From Desulfobacterales bacterium (GTDB lineage Bacteria > Desulfobacterota > Desulfobacteria > Desulfobacterales > JAUCGF01), in assembly GCA_029940345.1 (NCBI GenBank), contig JAOZRC010000454.1:1-5025 (forward strand): a stretch of 5,025 bases of DNA, written 5' to 3'. Position numbers and translations under genes: made by a program. This document shows, piece after piece, positions 1 to 5,025 of the stretch. Below the pieces are notes generated by a model that saw only the letters and a list, made by a program, of their open reading frames with translations, searched no databases and was not told the DNA's origin. The stretch's first letter is position 1, and the number at the start of each line of letters is the position of its first letter.

Positions 1-2963
1 GATTTACGCGCCTCAATGGCGGAACATAAAACAACCATATCCACAGGCACTCTTAAAAGTTTGCTTAAAAGCGTGTCTTCGGCGATGGCGACCAGCTTGC
101 CCTCTTCTTCCGGTCGCATAGCAAAATCGGTAATTTCAGCCACTTTACCGCGGATAAACGTTGTGCCTTCCTCCTGGCAGCGCCTGAAAAATTCTTCATA
201 CCCTTTGCCATAACAGCGCTGGTCGATATAAAAATCGTAAACGGCGGTGTCATGGCCGACCTTTTCTTTGATCAGATGCGTGTATTTGAGCGCGTACATG
301 CAGCAAACACGGGAGCAATATTCGTGATAGTTCACATCCCGGCTGCCGATACAGTGCAGAATTGCGACGCTTTCAGGCGTTTTTGTAAATTCACCGTTGT
401 CGTCGCGAATGAGAATTTGGCCGCCGGTGGGCCCGGTGGCGTTACTCAACCGTTCAAATTCCAGGCTCGTATAAACGTTGGGATAGACACCATAGCCGAA
501 CTGTTTCATGGGTGTCGGGTCCATCAGGTCGAATCCGGTGGCCAGAATCACACTGCCGACTTTTACTTCCAGGGTTTCGCCTTTCATCGTGTGATTGATG
601 GCGTTGGCCTCGCACACCCGCACACATTCCATACATTCGCAGCACACACCGCAATTCAGACATCGTTCCGCTTCGTTTACGGCCTGGTTGACGTTAAAAC
701 CGACGGTCTCCTCATCAAAGTTGGTGACCCGTATGGCACTCTCAATATGAGAGAGTGATTCACGTTGCAGAGGTTGCCAGTCCACAGGAATTTCGGCCCA
801 TCGAGGCTCCGATGATGTATCTTGCGTGGAAACAGGCATAACTTGCTGTCGAGAAAAATCCTCCGAAGATTGAAGCGCCTCACCCTGTAAATAACGTTTG
901 ATTCCTTCCGCAGCCCTATGAGCGGCGCCGATGGCTTCAATAACGGTTGCCGGACCGGTGACGGCATCACCGGCAGCGAAAATATGCGGTGCGCTGGTCT
1001 GCATTGTCTCCGGATCTGTGATGAGCAAATTACGGGGTGTTAATTCCAGGGTGCCGTTTGATTCCATAAAAGAAGTGTCAACCCGCTGTCCGATAGCCGG
1101 AATCAGGGCATCACAGGGAATAACAAACTCAGAACCAGGAATTTCCACAGGGCGGCGACGCCCGCTGGCATCCGGTGCGCCAAGTTCGGTGCGGATACAC
1201 TCAATTCCGTCTGCCTGCCCCTCTTTGGTGATAACTCTGATTGGAGCGGTCAAATATTCGAACCGGACGCCCTCTTCTTTGGCGCCCTGAATTTCTTCGG
1301 CAAAAGCCGGCATCTCCGCTTCGGTGCGACGATAAACCACGGTGGCTTTTTCGGCTCCCAGGCGCTTAACAACGCGAACCGCGTCAATGGCAACATTCCC
1401 ACCGCCAATCACGACGACGTTTTTCCCCGGACATTCTTTAGACCCTAAGTTGACTTCACGCAGAAACTGCACCGCATCTGTAACGCCCAGGGTTCCTTGT
1501 TCACCGCTGATGCCCAGTTGCATGCCGTTATGGGCGCCGATGCCCAGGAAAACAGCATCAAAGCCTTCTTTGGCAAGGTCTTCAAAACGGATGTCCGACC
1601 CTAATTTAACGCCGGTGCGCACCTCAACGCCTGTCTTGAGGATGTAACCGATCTCGCGGTCCAATATTTCCGGTGGCAGACGGTAATCGGGAATACCAAC
1701 CTTGAGCATACCGCCTAATTGATCCAGCGCTTCAAAAATGGTGACCTGGAAACCGGCCAGACGCAGGTCGTAAGCAACGGTTAAACCCGCCGGCCCGGAA
1801 CCGATAACAGCCACCTTTTTTTCCTTTTCTTCAATCTCCGGGATTGGCAGTGTGTCGAAATCAATCTGATCGGCGGCAAAGCGTTTCAAATCCCGGATTG
1901 CAACTGCGTCATCCACCTCCAGACGCCTACACTGCGCTTCACACGGATGGGGGCAAATCCGTCCCAGTACGCCGGGCAGCGGTATTGTTTCCATGATCAG
2001 TTTCACGGATTCTTTGTATTTGCCCGCTTTGATCATTTGAACATAGCCTTGAACATTGGTGTGCGCCGGACAAGCGGTGACACAGGGCGCCCGGTCTTTT
2101 TTATCGATGCAAAAAGTAATTGGCACGGCCTGTGGAAAAGGACGGTAGATCGCTTTGCGATCTCCGAGACCGACATCCCATTCACTTGGCTGGGAAACCG
2201 GACAGACAGTCGTGCATTCGCCACAGCCGGTGCAAACACCCTCCTGCACGTAACGGGGCTTGCGCTCAATTGTGACGGTATAATTGCCAATGTAGCCGGA
2301 TATATCCTTTACTTCACTATATGAAAACAGCTCTATGTTTTTATCTTGAGCCACATCAACCATTTTAGGCGTACCGATACACGCAGCGCAGTCAAGCGTC
2401 GGAAAGGTTTTATCGAATTGAAGCATGTGGCCGCCAATAGTGGGATCTTTTTCAACTAGATACGCCTTATGGCCGGATGCGCCGATATCAAGCGCCGCCT
2501 GCATGCCGGCGATGCCGCCGCCAACAATCATAATGTCCGGATGAACGCTGACTTCACGGGTTTCAAGCGCCTGATTAAAGTTGACGCGATTAATGGCGCC
2601 AGCAGCCAGCGTCTTGGCTTTTTGCGTCGCTTCATCTTCATCCTCGGTCACCCAGGAAACCTGCTCACGCACAGATGCCATCTGGAAATAGTAAGGGTTC
2701 AAACCAGCTCGTAAACAGGCCCCCTGAAATGTTTTTTCATGCAACCGGGGCGAACACGAAGCCACCACTATACGGTTCAGGCCCATCTCTCTGATGTCTT
2801 TTTCGATCATTTCCTGTCCCGGATCGGAACACATAAACTTGTAATCCCGGGACACAACCACATTTTTTAATTTACGGGCAAAAGCCGCCACTTCCCCTAC
2901 ACGAACTTTGTAGGAGATATTGATGCCGCAGTGACAGATATAAAAACCGATTTTGACGGACAT
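1..2963 (-). CDS. hdrA: HdrA-like FAD/iron-sulfur oxidoreductase with inserted GltD/NfnB module (3' end beyond window)
   Basis: The frame is open for 987 codons and leaves the window without a stop. The HdrA N-terminal domain comes first (CHCG at residues 10-13, C45, SCSPRLHE at 69-76). The FAD Rossmann fold follows (GGGIAGM 148-154, IGGHM 176-180, DCAACIGTPKM 191-201), then a ferredoxin motif (C244, C247, C250, C254). Residues about 285-695 are a GltD/NfnB-like insert. HdrA then resumes with a cysteine-rich segment (C768, C771, C774, C775, C777, C780, C784), the second half of the flavin domain (GSVILATGFD 803-812), and the HdrA-type cluster motif C871, C883, C887, C888. In the family, HdrA is the flavin hub of soluble electron-transfer and bifurcation complexes; the insert suggests NAD(P)H as a partner (inference). 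The C-terminal ferredoxin region expected in HdrA is outside the window. The ATG is supported by AAAGGA six bases upstream. A QmoA- or BamE-type role is possible but undecidable here. Confidence 0.93.
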   Translation of the reverse strand, partial: MSVKIGFYICHCGINISYKVRVGEVAAFARKLKNVVVSRDYKFMCSDPGQEMIEKDIREMGLNRIVVASCSPRLHEKTFQGACLRAGLNPYYFQMASVREQVSWVTEDEDEATQKAKTLAAGAINRVNFNQALETREVSVHPDIMIVGGGIAGMQAALDIGASGHKAYLVEKDPTIGGHMLQFDKTFPTLDCAACIGTPKMVDVAQDKNIELFSYSEVKDISGYIGNYTVTIERKPRYVQEGVCTGCGECTTVCPVSQPSEWDVGLGDRKAIYRPFPQAVPITFCIDKKDRAPCVTACPAHTNVQGYVQMIKAGKYKESVKLIMETIPLPGVLGRICPHPCEAQCRRLEVDDAVAIRDLKRFAADQIDFDTLPIPEIEEKEKKVAVIGSGPAGLTVAYDLRLAGFQVTIFEALDQLGGMLKVGIPDYRLPPEILDREIGYILKTGVEVRTGVKLGSDIRFEDLAKEGFDAVFLGIGAHNGMQLGISGEQGTLGVTDAVQFLREVNLGSKECPGKNVVVIGGGNVAIDAVRVVKRLGAEKATVVYRRTEAEMPAFAEEIQGAKEEGVRFEYLTAPIRVITKEGQADGIECIRTELGAPDASGRRRPVEIPGSEFVIPCDALIPAIGQRVDTSFMESNGTLELTPRNLLITDPETMQTSAPHIFAAGDAVTGPATVIEAIGAAHRAAEGIKRYLQGEALQSSEDFSRQQVMPVSTQDTSSEPRWAEIPVDWQPLQRESLSHIESAIRVTNFDEETVGFNVNQAVNEAERCLNCGVCCECMECVRVCEANAINHTMKGETLEVKVGSVILATGFDLMDPTPMKQFGYGVYPNVYTSLEFERLSNATGPTGGQILIRDDNGEFTKTPESVAILHCIGSRDVNYHEYCSRVCCMYALKYTHLIKEKVGHDTAVYDFYIDQRCYGKGYEEFFRRCQEEGTTFIRGKVAEITDFAMRPEEEGKLVAIAEDTLLSKLLRVPVDMVVLCSAIEARK
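879..2111 (-). other. GltD/NfnB-type NAD(P)H-flavin module embedded in the HdrA-like protein
   Basis: This marks residues about 285-695 of the HdrA-like protein. It opens with the GltD-family iron-sulfur domain: C294, C298, then GRICPHPCEAQC at 334-345 (C337, C341, C345) and AIRDLKRFAAD at 355-365. A first dinucleotide-binding fold (GSGPAGL 388-394) should hold FAD. A second (GGGNVAID 520-527, followed by VYRRTEAEMPA 543-553) should hold NAD(P)H. The flavin-closing motif IFAAGDAVTGPATVIEAI lies at 661-678. The module is complete by these landmarks. In GltD and NfnB it passes electrons between NAD(P)H, FAD and iron-sulfur clusters; here it is spliced between the first cluster motif and the later cysteine-rich segment of the HdrA ferredoxin domain. 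Boundaries are approximate. Confidence 0.85.
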
Positions 2964-2969
2964 CTTTTT

Positions 2970-2975
2970 TCCTTT
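2970..2975 (-). promoter_or_regulatory. Ribosome binding site of the HdrA-like gene
   Basis: AAAGGA on the minus strand, six bases before the ATG at 2963, in a purine-rich leader. It fixes the start of the HdrA-like protein, which then begins directly at the usual HdrA N-terminus. It is a much better site than anything in front of the upstream response regulator, so the second gene of the operon may be translated more strongly than the first. Confidence 0.75.
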
Positions 2976-2981
2976 CCGTTT

Positions 2982-3003
2982 GAGATAGCCAGGCTGCTAT
3001 CTC
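2982..3003 (-). other. Intercistronic hairpin overlapping the response-regulator stop codon
   Basis: GAGATAGC (2982-2989) and GCTATCTC (2996-3003) are perfect complements separated by a six-base loop. On the minus strand the hairpin covers the TAG stop (2999-2997) of the response regulator and ends seven bases before the AAAGGA ribosome site of the HdrA-like gene. No T-run follows it, so it is unlikely to be an intrinsic terminator. A role in transcript processing or stability, or in coupling translation of the two genes, is an inference. Confidence 0.55.
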
Positions 3004-3443
3004 CCTCTTGCTTCAGTACTCGTTGCTGGCTTCACCGATGCGGAATGCGACAGTCGGCGCACAATATTAAGAAGTTCTTCGGCTTCCGGCGGTTTTTCCA
3101 AATATGCTTCCGGTTCGGGTAAAACGCAGCCCCGTTGGATATTTTGCGATAAGCGATAGTGGGTGAACGTTTTTTTATTTAAGGTTGCAAGCATGAGAAC
3201 CGGGATTTGCTTTAGCCTGGCATCACATTTCAGACTGTGGTAAATGCGCAGGCCGGCTTCACTCGGTAGCATTGCATCCAGGATAATCACATCCGGAGAA
3301 TATTCGAGCGCTTTACGCAATCCCTCATCGCTATCTATGGCGTCAATCGAATCAAATCCGTCCGAATGCAGCAGATTGGATAAAAAAATGCGCATATTCG
3401 GTTCGTCATCCACAATCAGGATTTTTTTCTTTTGAGCGGTCAT
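2997..3443 (-). CDS. Stand-alone CheY-like response regulator receiver protein
   Basis: The 148-residue protein is a single receiver domain plus a short polar tail, with no output domain. Visible receiver residues are the acidic pair D12-D13, the phospho-acceptor D56 in VIILDAMLP, and the lysine K117 in YLEKPP. The switch position that is normally Thr/Ser in PVLML(T/S) is A86, with T87 next to it. About 30 residues separate this point from K117, roughly eight more than usual, so the alpha-4 region is enlarged. It is the first gene of an operon with the HdrA-like oxidoreductase 33 bases downstream and no histidine kinase is visible. Its target is unknown; it may act by protein-protein contact. 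I chose the ATG at 3443 because it gives the normal short lead into beta-1 and leaves about 39 bases of leader after the sigma-54 promoter. An ATG at 3473 is possible. Neither has a clear Shine-Dalgarno sequence. Confidence 0.9.
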   Translation of the reverse strand: MTAQKKKILIVDDEPNMRIFLSNLLHSDGFDSIDAIDSDEGLRKALEYSPDVIILDAMLPSEAGLRIYHSLKCDARLKQIPVLMLATLNKKTFTHYRLSQNIQRGCVLPEPEAYLEKPPEAEELLNIVRRLSHSASVKPATSTEARGR

Positions 3444-3491
3444 ATTAGCTAGTTCTAAAAATTGTTTGAGCATAAAATTTATCAATAAGGG

Positions 3492-3508
3492 ATGCAAATT
3501 ATGTGCCA
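3492..3508 (-). promoter_or_regulatory. Sigma-54 (-24/-12) promoter of the response regulator-HdrA operon
   Basis: On the minus strand the sequence reads TGGCAC-ATAAT-TTGCAT, a full match to the sigma-54 consensus TGGCAC-N5-TTGCA. The invariant GG (3507-3506) and GC (3495-3494) are separated by exactly ten bases. The predicted transcription start is near 3482, about 39 bases before the ATG at 3443. Sigma-54 promoters need an AAA+ activator of the NtrC family bound upstream, and paired inverted repeats occur at suitable distances (3591-3608 and 3672-3695). Confidence 0.88.
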
Positions 3509-3590
3509 ATGAATCAATTTAATTTTAACTTACTGTTTTTAATTATAAATTTATTTAAGTGACAGAAAAAAGCCTCAAAAAAAGATATGG

Positions 3591-3608
3591 TGTTGCAATA
3601 TTGCAACA
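3591..3608. promoter_or_regulatory. Perfect 18-bp palindrome, proximal enhancer-like operator
   Basis: TGTTGCAATATTGCAACA is its own reverse complement. Its centre is about 105 bp upstream of the -12 element of the sigma-54 promoter, a typical position for an upstream activating sequence. The half-site TGTTGCAA recurs at 3673-3680, 3687-3694 and 3708-3715. That the binder is an NtrC-family activator is inferred from the promoter type; I do not recognise the exact motif. Confidence 0.7.
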
Positions 3609-3671
3609 TTGAAACAAAGGTTTAACAGCAACAATTATTATCCTAAAAGCCCAATAAACGGTGTTGTAGAG

Positions 3672-3715
3672 ATGTTGCAAAACAAATTGCAACATTATGA
3701 ATCGAATTTGCAACA
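3672..3715. promoter_or_regulatory. Distal enhancer-like operator cluster (TGTTGCAA half-sites)
   Basis: ATGTTGCAA (3672-3680) and TTGCAACAT (3687-3695) form an inverted repeat with a six-base spacer, and a further TTGCAACA lies at 3708-3715, 21 bp from the previous same-direction half-site. A degenerate TGTTGTAG is at 3662-3669. The inverted repeat is centred 84 bp from the proximal palindrome, eight helical turns at 10.5 bp per turn, so both would face the same side of the DNA. The half-site spacing (six against two bases) differs between the two repeats, which weakens the idea of identical dimer binding. Confidence 0.6.
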
Positions 3716-3770
3716 CGATGAATTGAACATCGAATATTGAAAACTGACACCTGGCCTCTGCCATTTTAAT

Positions 3771-3896
3771 TCAAGGAGAGAGCTTATACAGCTTCATTTT
3801 TCGCCATAAAGCCGAACGGTTTATTCCCATTGCCTGAGCTGTTTTCCCTATGCCAGTTATTTTTATGAAGTTTAACGAGGATTCTTTGTTTCTCAT
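3771..3896 (-). pseudogene. C-terminal Fis-type HTH remnant of an NtrC-family sigma-54 activator
   Basis: A 41-codon frame ends at TGA 3771-3773. Residues 16-36 include the run IGKTAQAMGINRSALWRKMK, which matches the second and third helices of the Fis-type DNA-binding domain that closes NtrC-family activators (compare the family pattern AAxxLGIxRxxLWRKMKxY). The same frame continues upstream through LDDIP, resembling the DLP-like linker of such proteins, until a stop at 3942-3944 inside the palindrome at 3927-3961. The AAA+ and receiver/sensor domains are absent. It lies upstream of enhancer-like repeats and a sigma-54 promoter, so it may be the relic of the operon's own regulator (inference). 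Expression as a small DNA-binding protein from the ATG at 3896 cannot be excluded. No upstream ribosome site is evident. Confidence 0.6.
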
Positions 3897-3926
3897 TGGG
3901 ATGTCGTCTAGGTTTCGCCGCTGATG

Positions 3927-3961
3927 GTGAGGCTTCGCCCGCTATGCGGGCAGAGCCTCAC
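3927..3961. repeat. Strong 35-base palindrome (hairpin or REP-like element)
   Basis: GTGAGGCT (3927-3934) pairs with AGCCTCAC (3954-3961) and GCCCGC (3937-3942) pairs with GCGGGC (3946-3951), around a three-base loop. Between the two helices there is only one T-G wobble and one C-A mismatch. It is GC-rich in an AT-rich stretch. Neither strand has a following T-run, so a classical intrinsic terminator is unlikely, although it starts five bases after the stop codon of the remnant at 3966-4118. A dispersed extragenic palindrome is the likeliest reading. Confidence 0.65.
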
Positions 3962-3965
3962 ATTC

Positions 3966-4118
3966 TCAACTTCTATTTACGATTGTCATATTTTCCGCAT
4001 CAAATTGATGATTCACTATTTTCCCATTTATGATTAATTCTATGGTTTGCTCAATCACTTCTATCGGCGCGATAAACCATTCTCGCGGCGTATGTCTTTT
4101 TCCATTTTCATCAAACAC
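3966..4118 (-). pseudogene. C-terminal remnant, possibly of a GIY-YIG nuclease-family protein
   Basis: A minus-strand frame beginning at GTG 4118 (an in-frame TGA lies just before, at 4128-4126) encodes about 50 residues and ends at TGA 3966-3968. The core reads RHTPREWFIAPIEVI followed by IELIINGKIVNHQFD. I remember the pattern EWFxxPxxVIxxAIxLIxxGxIxxYxYD from the C-terminal tails of GIY-YIG nuclease-family (MUG113/T5orf172-like) proteins. The nuclease core with its GIY and YIG motifs is missing, so it cannot be catalytic. The frame looks like genuine coding sequence, but the family assignment is tentative. It follows the transposase tail on the same strand by about 40 bases. Confidence 0.4.
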
Positions 4119-4159
4119 CGATTTTCACAGCAAGTTTTATCGTCAAAATAGCCCCCCAA

Positions 4160-4387
4160 TCATGCGGTCCAAATTATTTCTATAGATTTATCTGAGAGCC
4201 ATGGAACATGAAACGGTTTTTGTAATTTCTTTACCTCTTTCAACACAGGGGTATGAGCTCTTTTTCTGATTTTGATTTTAAAATTACTCCCATCATAAAC
4301 CACTCTGCCCGGCATATCAATAAACTTTCTGAAAATAGTTGGTGCGAGATTATTCTCAAAACGCCTTAAATCCTGTGCAATAAGCAT
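4160..4387 (-). pseudogene. C-terminal fragment of a DDE transposase
   Basis: The 75-residue frame contains NNLAPTIFRKFIDMPGRVV, IKIRKRAHTPVL and KPFHVPWL near a WTA end. This resembles the C-terminal region of IS4/IS1634-like or unclassified DDE transposases, in which a leucine/proline-rich segment, KxRKRAHTPxL and VPWL precede a final W-x-A. The catalytic DDE region is absent. The frame extends a little upstream of the ATG at 4387 to a TAA near 4435, without adding recognisable sequence. It is evidence for a decayed insertion sequence; no matching terminal inverted repeat was found around it. Confidence 0.5.
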
Positions 4388-4427
4388 TTTCGTATATTCC
4401 TTAGATAGTATGAATGTCAGATAGATG

Positions 4428-4587
4428 TTAACAATGAATTAATATCGCTTTAAAACCAATCACCAGGCAATTTGCAGCAAAATAAAGTGATTTACCTCTT
4501 TTTTACAATACTAATCATCCATTTGCATGCGAGTAGCCCTGCTATAAAGGCGACTATAAAACCGATGCCCAGAGCAAACAGGGGCAT
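4428..4587 (-). pseudogene. uppP: Frameshifted C-terminal remnant of undecaprenyl-diphosphatase (UppP/BacA)
   Basis: From 4587 to 4492 one frame encodes PLFALGIGFIVAFIAGLLAC followed by KWMISIVKKR and a stop. This matches the penultimate membrane helix of UppP (family pattern LxxGFxxAFxxGLLAxKxLLxxxKR). The sequence continues in a neighbouring frame from 4496 to TAA 4428-4430 as GKSLYFAANCLVIGFKAILI, matching the UppP ending (xxFAxYCxxxG). A one-base shift at the AAAAAAGAGG stretch separates the two. Just upstream, near 4588-4610, a third frame gives FQAILKDAP, possibly the preceding UppP segment after another shift. Intact UppP is about 270 residues and recycles the undecaprenyl carrier for cell-wall synthesis; this piece lacks the catalytic motifs and must be non-functional. 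Confidence 0.55.
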
Positions 4588-4661
4588 CTTTCAAAATAGC
4601 CTGAAACCAGTTCACACTTTATCTATTTGGTTCCTACGGGATTTGTTGCATAAGAAAATTG

Positions 4662-4786
4662 CATGCCTATCCGGCTAGCACAGGTTACCACCTATATCTC
4701 ACCGGATTCGGTTGCACCCTCATACACGTCCCGGCAGCTCAACTACCATGCCTAAAGCACCAGCCTGTGTTAACCGGATAGGCATG
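4662..4786. repeat. 125-bp element with 23-bp terminal inverted repeats (MITE-like or structured RNA)
   Basis: The left arm (4662-4684) begins CATGCCTATCCGG and ends CACAGG; the right arm (4764-4786) is its reverse complement at 21 of 23 positions, the differences lying in a central CTAG/TTAA. The interior has weak hairpins (for example ACCG-AATC-CGGT on the minus strand) and a partial extra copy of CATGCCTA at 4748-4755. No transposase is encoded inside. No clean target duplication is visible, although AATTG occurs just outside both ends. It could be a miniature transposable element or, read from the promoter at 4793-4821, a small RNA closed by a long terminal stem. Confidence 0.65.
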
Positions 4787-4792
4787 GATAAT

Positions 4793-4821
4793 TGTATAAC
4801 TCAAATTCGGATGTTTGACAA
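4793..4821 (-). promoter_or_regulatory. Possible sigma-70 promoter reading into the inverted-repeat element
   Basis: On the minus strand TTGTCA (4821-4816, one mismatch to TTGACA) and TATACA (4798-4793, four of six to TATAAT) are 17 bases apart. The expected start is about seven bases further on, at or near 4786, which is the outer edge of the inverted-repeat element. The surrounding DNA is AT-rich, so chance matches are common. Confidence 0.35.
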
Positions 4822-4926
4822 GATACGGTTCCTATTAAATTTTTATGTGTTATCTTACAAACAATCTATCCGTCTTACAACGTACATGTTAGTAACCCGA
4901 CTTGCTTTGGGTATATTTTTTTCAAT

Positions 4927-5025
4927 TCACCTCTGTTTGCCTAAAATCATCTGTATGCCTAGACAATCCCCCTCACGGATAATGTCTGCTTCACCGCCCT
5001 TATCATTGCGCAGACAAACCAGGAA
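4927..5025 (-). CDS. 3' end of an unrecognised reading frame (5' end beyond window)
   Basis: The last 99 bases are open on the minus strand and end at TGA 4927-4929. They give 32 residues starting FLVCLRNDKGGEADIIREGD and ending ILGKQR. The composition (charged, balanced, no low complexity) resembles real coding sequence, but I recognise no family. Given the row of 3'-end fragments to its left, it could be either the tail of an intact gene or another remnant. Coding status is moderate, function unknown. Confidence 0.4.
   Translation of the reverse strand, partial: FLVCLRNDKGGEADIIREGDCLGIQMILGKQR

Larger units (their letters stand above)
4588..4926. other. Gene-free stretch between uppP remnant and right-edge reading frame
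   Basis: I see no protein-coding frame with family features here. The stretch holds the 125-bp inverted-repeat element at 4662-4786 and a sigma-70-like promoter at 4793-4821, both described separately. The rest is AT-rich. A weak six-pair hairpin (4895-4912) with a T-rich tail on the plus strand has no plus-strand gene to terminate. Confidence 0.5.

Noticed and set aside
252..758. A 168-codon plus-strand open frame, with others at 931-1290, 1342-1647 and 1947-2324
   Set aside because: They lie antisense to the uninterrupted HdrA-like frame, encode no recognisable family, and arise from its codon pattern.
3444..3509. N-terminal extension of the response regulator to a TTG at 3509
   Set aside because: The TTG lies within the -24 element of the sigma-54 promoter and upstream of its predicted transcription start, so it cannot be translated from that transcript.
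3723..3741. Short internally repetitive sequence TTGAACATCGAATATTGAA
   Set aside because: It resembles simple AT-rich intergenic repeats; one short degenerate copy gives no support for a functional site.
3555..3764. A 69-codon minus-strand open frame in the control region
   Set aside because: It is made largely of the TGTTGCAA repeats and AT-rich sequence, shows repetitive residues without family features, and lies between the enhancer-like sites and the sigma-54 promoter.
4472..4678. A 68-codon plus-strand open frame
   Set aside because: It is antisense to the UppP-like remnant and shows no family features; the minus-strand reading explains the sequence better.
4662..4786. Integron attC site
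   Set aside because: The paired core-site sequences (RYYYAAC and GTTRRRY) are not present at the ends of the inverted repeat, and no cassette genes or integrase are visible.
4895..4920. Intrinsic terminator on the plus strand (six-pair hairpin plus T-rich tail)
   Set aside because: The stem is short and includes a G-T pair, and no plus-strand gene precedes it.

Overview
The window reads as bacterial chromosome, most likely from a sulfate-reducing or syntrophic member of the Desulfobacterota (Deltaproteobacteria). That placement is an inference. It rests on a very large HdrA-type flavin/iron-sulfur protein carrying an inserted GltD/NfnB module, a textbook sigma-54 promoter, and fragments of an NtrC-type regulator. 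Every gene or gene fragment I can support lies on the minus strand, so transcription runs from right to left.

Positions 1-3510 form a two-gene operon. A sigma-54 promoter (3492-3508) precedes a stand-alone CheY-like response regulator (2997-3443). After 33 bases containing an intercistronic hairpin comes an HdrA-like oxidoreductase that starts at 2963 and runs off the left edge (987 residues visible). In the HdrA-like protein a complete GltD/NfnB-type NAD(P)H:acceptor flavin module sits inside the ferredoxin domain. It probably links NAD(P)H to an HdrA/ferredoxin electron-transfer (possibly bifurcating) complex in the cytoplasm, whose partners would lie beyond the left edge.

Positions 3510-3770 hold the control region. 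Two inverted repeats of the half-site TGTTGCAA, centred 84 bp apart, plus an extra half-site, lie about 105 and 190 bp upstream of the -12 element. These are the expected places for enhancers bound by an NtrC-family activator.

Positions 3770-4590 are AT-rich and hold a row of same-strand remnants, each preserving only the C-terminal end of a protein: a Fis-type helix-turn-helix of an NtrC-family activator, a short domain resembling the tail of GIY-YIG nuclease-family proteins, a DDE transposase tail, and a frameshifted tail of undecaprenyl-diphosphatase (UppP). A strong 35-base palindrome sits between the first two.

Positions 4590-4926 have no gene. They contain a 125-bp element bounded by 23-bp inverted repeats, with a sigma-70-like promoter whose predicted start falls at the element's edge. 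The last 99 bases hold the 3' end of an unrecognised minus-strand reading frame.
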